A stretch of 64,000 nucleotides of DNA from Diaporthe sp. PMI_573 (lineage: Eukaryota; Ascomycota; Sordariomycetes; Diaporthales; Diaporthaceae), in the NCBI GenBank assembly GCA_021399435.1, contig JAJTUP010000020.1, forward strand, positions 372,001 to 436,000. The letters are read 5' to 3'. The position numbers were made by a program, and so were the translations under genes. The notes beneath the pieces were generated by a model that saw nothing but the letters and a program-made list of their open reading frames with translations, was not told the DNA's origin and made no database searches. This document shows, in pieces, positions 22,617 through 33,861 of the stretch; position 1 is the stretch's first letter; each line of letters begins with the position of its first letter.

Positions 22617-25600
22617 ATGTCTCAACTGCCTTCCGTTCCAGAACTCCTCATCCGTCATGCAGAAGAGCGCGGCCAAAAAGTTGCTTACTCAGCGCCAACA
22701 CGGGAAATCGTAAGTTCTGCGTCATGACTGTTCTCTATTCCACTGCTGTTAGGGATCGCGAGAAAGAGTCATCAGCCCCTTGCGCAGAAGCTGAGGAGAT
22801 TCTCCCGTACACGCCGATTCGTGCCGGATGACTTGGAAGAAAATGGATCGCTGATCATCTGGGCGTGTCCGATAGACGTATGGTGAACTCGAGAAACGAA
22901 CCAGACGCATAGCAGTACACTTGGTGCGCGCCGGCTTAGGGCGAGGAGACTTTGTTGCCATTGTTCTGGGCAGATGCCTCGAAGCAGTCGAGAGCGTGCT
23001 CGCAATCACGCGAGCAGGTGCGGTGGGAGTCCCGCTGGATCCTCGCTCGCCACCTGCTGAACTTGCCAATGTTCTGCACCACAGCGGCGCGCGTGCCATC
23101 GTTACCGATAGCCGCCACTTGAGCCGGGTGCGCGCCGCTACTGAAGGAGCAGGGCAAATTATCATCTTTGTGTCGTCATCAGACGAGACCATAGTCGACG
23201 GCAAGACAATTTTTGTGCGGTATCAAAGTTGGGCTGAAGATGAAGAGTGCACGACCTCGGACGCCAACATCGACGAGGACACTGGGGCTGAGGCGGCTTT
23301 CCTGCAATACACTTCTGGGACGACAAGCTCACCCAAGGGGGTATTATCCGGTCAGCAGAGTTGGCTGTGGTCGGCTCACAGCTTTGTCCAGGCCTTCGGA
23401 CTGACAGAAGAGGACCAGATCTTCTGGCCGCTTCCCCTTTTCCATTGCTTTGGTCATGCCCTATGCATAATTGCTACATTGACCGTGGGAGCGAGCGCCT
23501 ACCTCCCCGACCCCAACGAGACGGTATTCGAAAGTCTCTTGACCGGGCAGGCTCTGAAATCCACGATAATTGTCGGTGCACCTGCGTCCTACCACGAGAT
23601 AGTCGGTGCAGCATCGACGTCGACAAATTCGCTAGCTCTACCCAGGTTGCGAGCATGCATAGTCGGGGGATCTTCAGCTCCAGCAGCTCTAAGCGCTCAA
23701 GTCCAAGAACTATTTGGGATTCCGCTTATAAATAACTATGGGTGCACCGAAGCATGTGGAGCGATCGCTGCCAGTAAGCCGGGCGACTTATACCGCGAAG
23801 ATACAATCCCGCCACCCGTTCCAGGCACGGAGCTAAAACTGATGGGCCCGGACGGGAACGAAGTTGATGACGGCGAGCAAGGCGAGGTCTGGATTCGGAG
23901 TCCAGGTCTTATGATTGGTTACTACAAAGAAGCCGAGAGTCCATTTACCTCAGAAGGCTGGTTCCCCACTGGCGACATCGCACGTGGCTCTAAACATGGG
24001 AATGATCTCACCTTCGTTGGACGCAAGAAAGAAGTGATCATCCGAGGTGGTGAAAACATCCATCCTGATGAGCTGGAGCGGGTGCTGCTTCAATGTCCTG
24101 GTGTGGCAGATGTTGTTGTGGCTGGAATCCCGCATCGCTTTTTTGGAGAGACACCTGCCGCCTTTATTGTTTGCGGGAGGCACAGTACCACACCCGAACG
24201 AGACACTGTCAATCTTGACCCGTCAGCGCTGATCGCTGCGTGTCGGAAATCCTTACCTGATTATAAGATCCCGACAGGTAAGAAATGGTCTCTTGATATT
24301 GCTCCAATTATATAAAGCACGACAGACACATGCGTTGAGAAACACCCAGAGAGTCCCTGATGATTTCGAACATAATGCTAACAATTTATTCCATAGCGTT
24401 CTATGAGATTGATGCTGTGCCTCGAACCGTCTTGGGCAAACCTAAGCGTTCGACTATGACCTCGTGCACAACTAGACCATTGACTGCTCGGTCCAGGTTG
24501 TTGTCGAGAGACTCGATCGAGGCTTTAGTCCTTACCGAGACTGCAAGAGCATGTGCTATAGGCGCAGGGACAGAGAGGTCCGACGCAACATGGCTTGACC
24601 GGCACTCTGACCAACCATTCACCATGCTAGGTTTAACGTCACTTGCTGGTATAGTGCTTCGAGATAGCCTTGCCAGCCTCACTGGATTGGACCTCCCTAC
24701 GACACTCGTGTTTGATCATCCTACCCCGGAGGTGCTGAGTGAATACCTATACAGACGCCTGTTCATGCCCGAAGTACCACCTCTCCTGCCGTCATCAATG
24801 CCAGAATTACCGGCGGTGGACGATGGGGTTGAGCCAATAGCCATTGTATCTATGGCCTGCCGGTACCCTGGAGGTATTTCTTCGCCCGAGGATCTTTGGC
24901 GTATCGTATCTGATGGGGTCGATGTGACCTCTGAGTTCCCAGATGATGTCAGTAGTATCTCGTATTTCTTTGCTTTCCCCAACAGAGAAGCTTCATATGA
25001 CGAACGTCACCTGTGGCCCTATAAATTTGGGCCAATAGAACTATCGACTGACAATCATCGCAGCGCGGTTGGAACATCGAGACCTTGTACAACCCAGACC
25101 CAGACAACCCCGGCACCTCAACGACACGGCGCGGAGCTTTCCTACAGAACATGGCTGACTTTGACGCCGGACTGTTCGGAATGTCTCCACGCGAGGCTGT
25201 TGCTACGGATCCTCAACAGAGGTTGTTGCTAGAGACGACATGGGAACTGGCAGAGCGAGGTGGCATCGCCCCTTCGTCGCTGCGTGGGACCCAGACTGGC
25301 GTTTTTGTTGGCATCATGTACGGCGATTATGGGGATAACGGCAAACACAACCCTGGTAACTCAAATATCCACTTCATAAGATTGGAACAAGCACACTGAC
25401 TGAATAACGGCACAGAGTTGGAAGCATACGTCGGACTCGGCTCATCCGGTAGCGTAGTCAGCGGGCGCGTGTCATACTGCTTCGTGAGTGTTCTCTACCC
25501 GGATGTGACTGTACGAAAATAGCTAAACAAAATGCATTGTGACAGGGCTTACACGGTCCATCGCTATGTATTCACACCGGTTGCTCATCCTCTCTGGTCG

Positions 25601-28600
25601 CAATCCACCTGGCAGCCGCTTCTCTTCGAAGTGGAGAGTCTTCGCTCGCCGTCGCGGGAGGAGTAACGACCATGGCGACCCCATACTCGTTCATCTCCTT
25701 CAGCAAGAGGCGAGGCCTATCTGCCGATGGGCGCTGCCGAGCGTACTCGAGCGACGCAGACGGAACAGGCTGGTCCGAAGGCGTGGGGCTCGTGCTCCTC
25801 GAGCGGCTGCAGGACGCAAGGCGCAACGGACACCGAGTGCTCGGCGTGATCCGCGGCTCCGCCGTGAACTCTGACGGGGCTTCGAATGGGCTCACGGCCC
25901 CGAGCGGACCTGCGCAGCAGCAGGTCATCCAGACGGCCCTGGCTCAGGCGGGGCTCTCGCCGGCGGATGTGGATGTGCTTGAAGGCCACGGAACTGCAAC
26001 GCCTCTGGGTGATCCTGTAGAGGTGCAGGCTTTGGTCTCGGCATATGGTAATGCCGGTGGTAAAACGCAGCGCCCTGTTTTGAGTCCATTGCTGCTGGGG
26101 TCGATCAAGTCCAAGTAAGTTTCCGCAGGAGCACTGCAACAAATTCTTCAGAAATATCGTGGGAACTGACGTACTGTGTTTCAGCATTGGTCACACTCAA
26201 GCCGCGGCAGGCGTGGCAGGAATCATTAAGATGGTACAGGCGATTCAACATGGCATCGCCCCGGCTTCATTGCACATCAGCGAGCCCTCACGGTATATCG
26301 AATGGGCGGGAAGCGGGGTGGAACTTCTCACCAAGACCAAGCCATGGCCCATCATCCCGTTCGGAAGGAATCAGGTCTCAAGGCCAAGGCGTGCTGCAGT
26401 ATCGTCGTTCGGTATAGGCGGCACGAACGCGCACGTAGTCCTGGAGCAGCTAGTCGAGCATGACAACCGGAGAACGTCAGACTTCTTTGGTAATTTGACG
26501 CCTCCAGCTACACCAGCAACGCCCACAACGTCGGGAAAGACAAGTCTGTCCTTCCCATGGCTTCTATCCGGTGCAGACGAGGCTGCTTTACGGACACAAG
26601 CTCGCAAGTTGCTGGCGGCAAAGGCAATATTCATCCAGGATCCTGCCGACGTTGCCTTCTCGCTCGCAACTACAAGATCTGCTCTTCGATACAGAGCTGC
26701 AGTGATCCCTACCGGAGGCAACTATGAGACCGCACTTGCGAACCTGGGCCAAGATCAACAAAACCCCGAAGCCGTGGCGGGATCTTCAAATGGGCAGCCG
26801 GGTGCTACTAAACCTCGCTTGGCATTCTTGTTCTCTGGCCAGGGCGCCCGGCTGCCCGGTAGAGCTGCACTGGACGAGCTTTGTGCTGCCTTCCCTGTTT
26901 TCGCGGATGCCTTTCGGGAGGCTTGCGATGAATTGTCTCTACACTTGGAGTATCCACTGATTTCCGTCTTGGGGAACGGCGAGGGATGCGAGAGAAATGT
27001 CCAGCTGGACCGCACAGATTTCGCCCAGTCTTTGCTCTTCGCGTTCGAGGTGGCAATGTTCCATCTTCTCGAGTCGTTCAATATCCGCCCGGACTTCGTC
27101 ACCGGCCATTCCCTGGGTGAGATTGCGGCGGCACATGCCTCCGGGGCTTTGTCCCTTCGCGAAGCCGCTACCATCGTGACTGCGAGAAGCAAACTCATGG
27201 CCGCTCTGCCTAGCAATGGTATCATGGTGAGCATCTCCGCCAGCGAGGACGAAGTCACCAAAGAATTATCGTGGCACAAACATGAGATCCAGAATGGTTC
27301 AGTCACCATTGCGGCGGTGAACTCGCAGAACTCAATCGTCTTGTCTGGCACGAAGGAAGCTGTCATGATCATTGCAGATAAGCTTGCCGGCTTAGGACGG
27401 AGAGTCACCCCGTTGCGGAACGTTAGGCATGCTTTCCACTCCCCGATGATGGATGCCATGTTAGCCGACCTCGAGAGAGAACTGGCATCATCGATGGAAG
27501 GTGAAAAAGAATCGACAGTTTCTCTCGTTTCCAGCGTTACGGGTAGCCGAGTTGAAGCAGCGCAGCTCAGGTCCACGACGCACTGGACTCGTCATGTACG
27601 CCAGCCTGTGCGCTTTGCAGAGGCCATATGCGAGCTACAAAAGGACGGAGCCACGGTCTTTGTTGAAGTCGGGCCGTCTGCAGTACTCTCACCACATGTA
27701 CCGGGGTCCATAGCTACAAGAAGCCAAGTCAACAAACTACTGGATGCCCTGGGCCAGCTTTGGGTTCAAGGTGTACAGGTTGACTGGAGGGCTGTCTTCC
27801 AAGGAACTGGTGCAAATGTCGTTGATCTGCCCGTATACTCATTCCAGAGGCGTAGATACTGGCTAGATCCACCCAAGTCGGCAGCGCAGCAAATTGAATA
27901 TGCCAGTGACTTGAGACACGGGATACTATTCCATTCGACATCGATACCGGGAACAAGCAAGATCATCTGCTCTGGACGCTTATCAACAGCCAGGCAGCCT
28001 TGGCTAGGCGATCATGTTGTCGATGGGCAGATAATTGTTCCTGCTGCGGCACTCACAGAGCTAGCCTTGCGAGCCAGCCAGGAATGCACTGGAACAAGCG
28101 AGCCGATGATGATGGACGAGTTCACCTTTCTTGCCCCTGTGGCTCTGGCTTCAAAGCCAGATGACGAGTTGCAGATCCAGGTGATCATAGGGGAGCCACA
28201 GGAGCACGGAACAAGGACTGTTAACGTTTATTCTCGGCCCTATGGTGTCCCGATACAACACGACTGGACACGACACGCCACGGGTATCCTCAAGCCGGCC
28301 CCACCGCTCAAGCTCGGCGGCGATGTATTCATGAACGTCATAAACTCTCCTAGAGACGAGAAACAAGAGGATGACAAGAAAATGGTCGATATTTCCAGAG
28401 CATACAGTGCCTTGGCCAGCGCAGGCATTAACTATGGGCCATATTTCCAATGCGTGCGTGCCGTCTGGCGCCAACAACCCGGCGGCCAGGACCAGAACGA
28501 ACTGCGAGCACACATCGAGCCGCCTCACACTCAGAGCCAGATGTATGCACTGCACCCGGCCCTGCTCGATGCCGCACTGCATGCCTCCTTGCTCGCAGAA

Positions 28601-31459
28601 CCAGAAACAGCTGCTGACAACATTCGACTACCGTTTCTGTTCCGAAACGTACGCATCTGTACCTCGGTTGGCTCTGGTCCGGTGCTTGCATGCATACGCA
28701 AGCTCGGAGAGAACCGATTCTCCGTCCTTCTCACAGATAAGGCGACAGGAGCGCTGATTGCAGAGGTATCTGAAGTCGTCACCCGCACTTGGCATCGGCC
28801 CGCTGCTGCTGGCCCGGTCACTGGCGATCTGTACCGCCTACAATGGGACAAACCTACTCAGGTGAAAACCGCTCGAGAATCGAATAAGTATTCACGAGAA
28901 AAGGACGAGATATACCGAGTCCGAAGTGCTCGTCAAGACGACAGTACAGTTGAGAAAGACGGGATTGACAACAGAGTCCACGAGGCTGTTGCCGAGGTGC
29001 TTGGTGTGATACAAAAGTGGAGCGCTGACAAAGCGTACGCTGAGGGCCGCCTCGTCATTGTCACCGAGAAGGCGTCGCTAGATACTGAGCCCGATCTTGT
29101 TGCGGCCGCTGTCTGGGGCTTGGTGCGCTCAGCGCAGGCAGAATTGAGTGGTGGACGCATAGTGCTCGTCGACTTGGACGGCTCAACCGACTCCGAAGAG
29201 GCTCTGATTCCCGCGATCGCCTCCAAAGAGGAAACTATTGCCCTGCGGAAGGGCATACTCATGGTTCCAAAATTGAGCAAAGTCTCTTTGGCCTCGGTTC
29301 AGGACGTGTCGTTGGAGACTTCCGCTTCAACGCTCGATTTCAGCGGGACCGTCCTGATCACCGGCGGAACAGGAGGACTCGGTGCCTTGCTTAGTCGACA
29401 TATCGCGCATACCTACGGAGCTAGACATCTGCTCTTGGTAAGCCGTTCGGGCATGAAGGCACCGGGTGCGGCCCAGCTGTATGACGACCTATCTAGTGCA
29501 GACGCAGTGGTGCGCATTGAGGCATGCGATTGTGGCGACCGCGAGCAACTAGTCACACTGTTCGCGAACATTAGCAACCGAGGTCTTTCGCCCATAAGCG
29601 CCATAGTTCATTGTGCAGGTATCGTGGACGACGCTGTCCTGAGCTCGCAAAACGCAGGACGAGTATCGCGTGTCCTCCGCCCCAAGGTCGACGCCGCCTG
29701 GCGCCTGCACGAGCTCGCACCAGCCACGGTACGGTCTTTCGTACTGTTCTCATCATTTGTCGGAATACTCGGTAATGAGGGCCAGACCGCCTACACAGCA
29801 GGCAACGCTTTCCTGGATGCACTGGCCCGCTACCGTAGTTCCCAAGGGTTGCCTGCCTTGTCGTTGGCTTGGGGTCCTTGGCTCAACGAGGTTGGAATGG
29901 CGGCCGACAACAGGTTGAAAGCTCACAACACGCGTCTCGGAAATGCGAAGCCACTTACAGACCAGCAGGGTCTACAATTATTTGACATGGCAATGCAGAG
30001 AATGGCAGCGCCGGAGCCGGTAGTGGCACCGCTGCTCGTCGAGGGACCATTTCCGCTGATGTCAGCGGGTACGGCATCCGAGACGAGGATATCCGCAGCA
30101 CATGGCGGAGGAACATGGCGTAAACAGCTTTCCAACATACCCCTGGATCGTCGTGAAAACAAATTGCTGCGGCTTGTGAGAGACGAAGTGGCCACGGTGC
30201 TTGGTTACCAGGATCAGGATCTTCCAGAACGGCCACTCACAGATCTAGGCTTCGACTCTTCTAGCTCAGTCCTTCTCAGCAATAGATTGAGGAGATCCAC
30301 TGGAGTATTGGACCTACCTGTCACACTGGCACTCGATTACGAGACTATTCCCGCAATGGTCCAATATTTATCTGGCCGACTGGACCTTGCTCGGCTCAAT
30401 GAAGAACCAGAAGCGAAGGCCCATATGCAGGACCCCGACATTGAAGATATCGCGGCCACGTCGTCGACCTCTGAAAGCGACAAGGGGCGCAGGTTAGACA
30501 AGCTCAGCAAGGCGAATCATGAGCCAGAGAATGATGATGATCATGTCGATGTCGAAGTGTTCCGAGGGCTGACTGCCCTTTACAAGCGGCTGTGCCAGCT
30601 CCAGCAGTACAACGCAGGAGCAAATTTACTGGGTTGCTCCTCGCTCGCTCTGCCAACGTTCAAACTTGGACAGAATATGGCGAGCTACGCGGCGTCTCCT
30701 CAGTGTCTTGCAACCGGACCCTCTGATCCTGCGAATCCGACTATACCGCTGATATTTTTCCCGGCTTTCCTCCCGCCTGTCGTCGCCGAGGGATTTAGGG
30801 GAAGTGCCTACAGTGCGCTGGCAGCTGAGATGAAGGGGGAGAGGGACGTTTTCGAGCTCCCGCATCCAGAAGGGCTAGCTGTGCCTGAGGACCTTGAGAC
30901 ACTTGCTGCTGTGCATGTGAGCACGATTCAAGAGCGTTTTGCGGGCCCTATCATACTCGCTGGCTTTTCTGCTGGGGGTGTAGTCGCACACGCTGTGGCA
31001 AGCAAATTGTCTGAAGATCACCAAGCCAAGGAGAAGCAGAAGGTCCAGCTTGCGGGCTTAGTCCTCATCGACACATATATAAATATGGCGGGGAGACAAC
31101 ATCCAGAATGGCTGGACGCGCTGCCAGCTGAGACTCTCACGTCGCGTGACGGAGGTCTGCTGCAAATGGTTGGAGGTACCGACTTGGCCCTGGCAAAGGT
31201 TGGGGGGTATTTTAGGACGCTCCGAAACTTCAAGCCACGTCGCCTTCCTGAAGCATTGCCGAAACTCTTCATGCGCGCACAGTATCCGACGCCAAGTATG
31301 TCGAGCAACGAGGACGAGTGGCGTCCGTCTTGGCCGCAAGCCAATGTCACTATCGATGTTCCTGGAAGCCATCTGGAACTCCTTGAGAGACGATGCGCAC
31401 CAAACTCCGCTGCTGGGATCCGGAAGTGGATAGAAGAATACTTGTACTGTAGTAAATGA
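22617..31459 (+). CDS. bacterial-type modular polyketide synthase: AL-ACP-KS-AT-DH-KR-ACP-TE, 7 exons, 2,749 aa
   Basis: Exons: 22617-22709, 22876-24277, 24397-24947, 25064-25355, 25416-25483, 25546-26114, 26185-31459; every junction keeps phase. Residues ~1-515 are an acyl-CoA ligase/adenylating domain ([25 protein letters not shown], Lys in [11 protein letters not shown]). ACP1 carries Ser580 (LGLTSL). KS has Cys815 in [10 protein letters not shown], His950 ([12 protein letters not shown]) and His995 (NIGHT). AT has GHSLGE, Ser1301, and HAFHSP, which points to malonyl-CoA. DH has His1602 ([10 protein letters not shown]) and Asp1787. KR has GGTGGLG (2052) and Tyr2195. ACP2 has Ser2350 (LGFDSS). 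TE has GFSAGG, Ser2587. No ER or methyltransferase is seen. Predicted chemistry: activation of a carboxylic acid starter, one malonyl extension, reduction and dehydration, then hydrolysis or cyclisation by the TE. Linkers, the KR and the C-terminal TE look like bacterial modular PKSs rather than fungal iterative ones. No tailoring genes adjoin it. Confidence 0.93.
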
Positions 31460-31843
31460 GGATACATTTCACGTTGGACTGAATCGAGGTACCTACATAC
31501 CGAGGTAATTACCGGGAATGGGGACGGCGGTGGCTAAGATTTTTGTCAGCATGACTACGGCTCCCTTTAAGAAAACCCGAAGCTTGCTATTATCAACTGG
31601 TCTCATCGTTCCTGACCTGTTAAAACACCAATGGTATGACTAGAAGAAGTCGAAATATTTCCATGTAAGTGGTCTCATTTTAACGATAAGAAAAGAACCA
31701 ACTTGAATTGATGCCCGTGAAACTTCATTTAGCTGTCTATAAAGTCGAATCTCTCAATATATCAAACTTCTTGTAGTTAAATCCGTCTCGAGGTGATATG
31801 TGTTTAAAGCTGCATAGTCCATTGGATGTGTTTGTCGGATCCC

Positions 31844-32221
31844 CTAGCCCTGACTATTCCTGCTGCAATTCTTTTCTGCGATGGTCTGCTGTGAGGGGTG
31901 CAACTGCAGAGCCGTTCTCATGTTCCGACGTATGCTCGCAAATCCGGCGAGTTTTTCCTTATCTGATTTGTGCTTTTCAATGCTGTTCTCAAATACGTCC
32001 AAGAGCCGTTGCCTTTTTTCTCTATCCACCTTAGATATGGCTTTGGACTTGGCCAACCTTGACATATTTTCTTCCCTGCCGCAACTTGCAATCATGCCTT
32101 CGCAGTTTTGTGTCGTGATTTCATTTACTTCGCATGTTTCCAGCGTCTCCGCCACAAGTTTATCGATCGGCTTTGGACGAGACTTCGGAATTTGAGAAGT
32201 CATCGGAACTGCACGATTCAT
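31844..32221 (-). CDS. possible small charged protein, 125 aa (doubtful)
   Basis: Open frame from ATG 32221 (MNRAVPMTSQIPKSRPKPID), helical and rich in Lys, Glu and Arg (KVDREKRQRLLDVFENSIEK). No signal peptide, membrane segment or recognised domain. It lies alone between the synthase and the S8 protease gene. It could be a real small protein, an exon of an unrecognised gene, or chance. Confidence 0.25.
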   Translation of the reverse strand: MNRAVPMTSQIPKSRPKPIDKLVAETLETCEVNEITTQNCEGMIASCGREENMSRLAKSKAISKVDREKRQRLLDVFENSIEKHKSDKEKLAGFASIRRNMRTALQLHPSQQTIAEKNCSRNSQG

Positions 32222-33861
32222 CTTTTTTTTTTTAAATATGGTGTGGAGATGTTCCGTGGCAGATACAAAATTAGAAGAAATAAGGGGGGGAAACGACGTG
32301 CAGCTCTGTACTGTAGTCTGATCGTCAGTAAGTGGTCCCGCCAGGTGCATGTGGTGAATGATTTAATTCAAGGTTGCTCGACGTATTCTAGGAACTTGGT
32401 GCATTTAATTGAAATCTTCCTTCTTGGGACTTAAATGCACTTCGGCCCTTTTATGGTTGTGTTCGTTCGGATTCGAGCCTCCGCATGGCCGTTAAGACAG
32501 ACCAGAAAATGGGCCTCTCATTCTACGAGGTGGTTTCAAGTTGCTCATTTTGCTAACGATTCAAATGGCGTTCGTGGTCGCCATAGCTGCCCGAGGTGGT
32601 CACATATGTGGCCGCGACAGGGCCTATTGGCGACCTCTCAGAAGGACGCCTCCTGCAGAAAGTCTATGTTTAAGCAGCTGTGGCCAAGATGCCGTCCAGA
32701 AGCCTCCCTAAGGAAGGGGCAAAGCAACCAACCGTTGTTTCAGGCCAATTGCAGGCCTTGCAGCCAGAATGTGGACCCGAACCCAGTGTTGCATGGCCAG
32801 TGCCAGTCCCAGTGGCCCAACATTCCCAATTGCTGACTTGCACAAATTTGTCTGGTGTGGTCTTGACGTAGACGGCTTTAGTATCATTGAATTTGACATT
32901 GCAGGAATCTGCATGCCAACATGACCAAAGTTGTGGTCTAGATTGAGCACCAAACAGTCCGAAGTTTTCTGAAAAGCGCTAAAATTCGACGTACGTGTGC
33001 AAGCTAACTAGGGTTCAACTGTCTGAAACAGGCGTGAGACCTGAACTGTCTGTTCCGAGTCCTACTCATTGGAAAGATCACGATATATGAAAGAAAGGAA
33101 GAAAAATTATGCCTCGAGTCTAACAAACCAAAATTGATGGATATAAGAATGGTGCACAGCCTGCTCTTCAATGTCCCGGCTTTCGACGCTACACAATTGA
33201 ATTTGCCCATGGCCTGGGAACCTTGAAAGTCCTAGGCCGCAGTCAATATCAGGAGCTTCGAGTTGTCTTATACATCTCACAAAGTTCATTGGTCTTGGGT
33301 AATGCGCGGTATAAATAAAAGAATTTTCATGGCAGCTGATAAACCTCTTGAGGAACATTTCGTATCAATCAGTACTGGTAAATCGTCTTGCTGGAGTTAC
33401 AAGTGTAGTTGGGGGTAACCCTGCGCCAGTCTAGAAATTTTTCCAACCCTAATCGAATTCAATAAACGCTGGGATTCAGCGGCGTCAGGCAGAGAACATC
33501 TGGAATATGTCTAATGCGGAATGCTCAAGTGCTTGCCAAGCGACTTCACTTGCCGATGCGCATGCTCTGTGAGCTCTTTGCTTCTCATGAACACGTGCAC
33601 GAGTTGCGAACATCTGTAGGTCGTATAAAACTTGATATCCTTGGACATGTTTGTGATAGAACAAGACTTGAAACCATTCCCAGACGTGTTCATGAGTGAG
33701 ACATGTGGCATAATAAATGGGCATTTTGGACAAGGCGCACGCAGGTTCCACGAGACCAAAAGTACGAAGGGTCAAATTCGACCCGAACGGATTTTCTTGC
33801 CAGGGGATTCTAAATTTGAATTATGATACATGATGATACCCATACCATGCCTTCATATACC
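32222..33861. other. intergenic, no gene supported
   Basis: About 1.6 kb of moderately AT-rich DNA, including a short A/T homopolymer run at 32221-32234. Only short frames without domain features are seen. Confidence 0.5.

Noticed and set aside
22617..31459. Reading the first domain as an NRPS amino-acid adenylation domain
   Set aside because: Motifs fit acyl-CoA/acyl-AMP ligases and there is no condensation domain, so a carboxylic acid starter is more likely.
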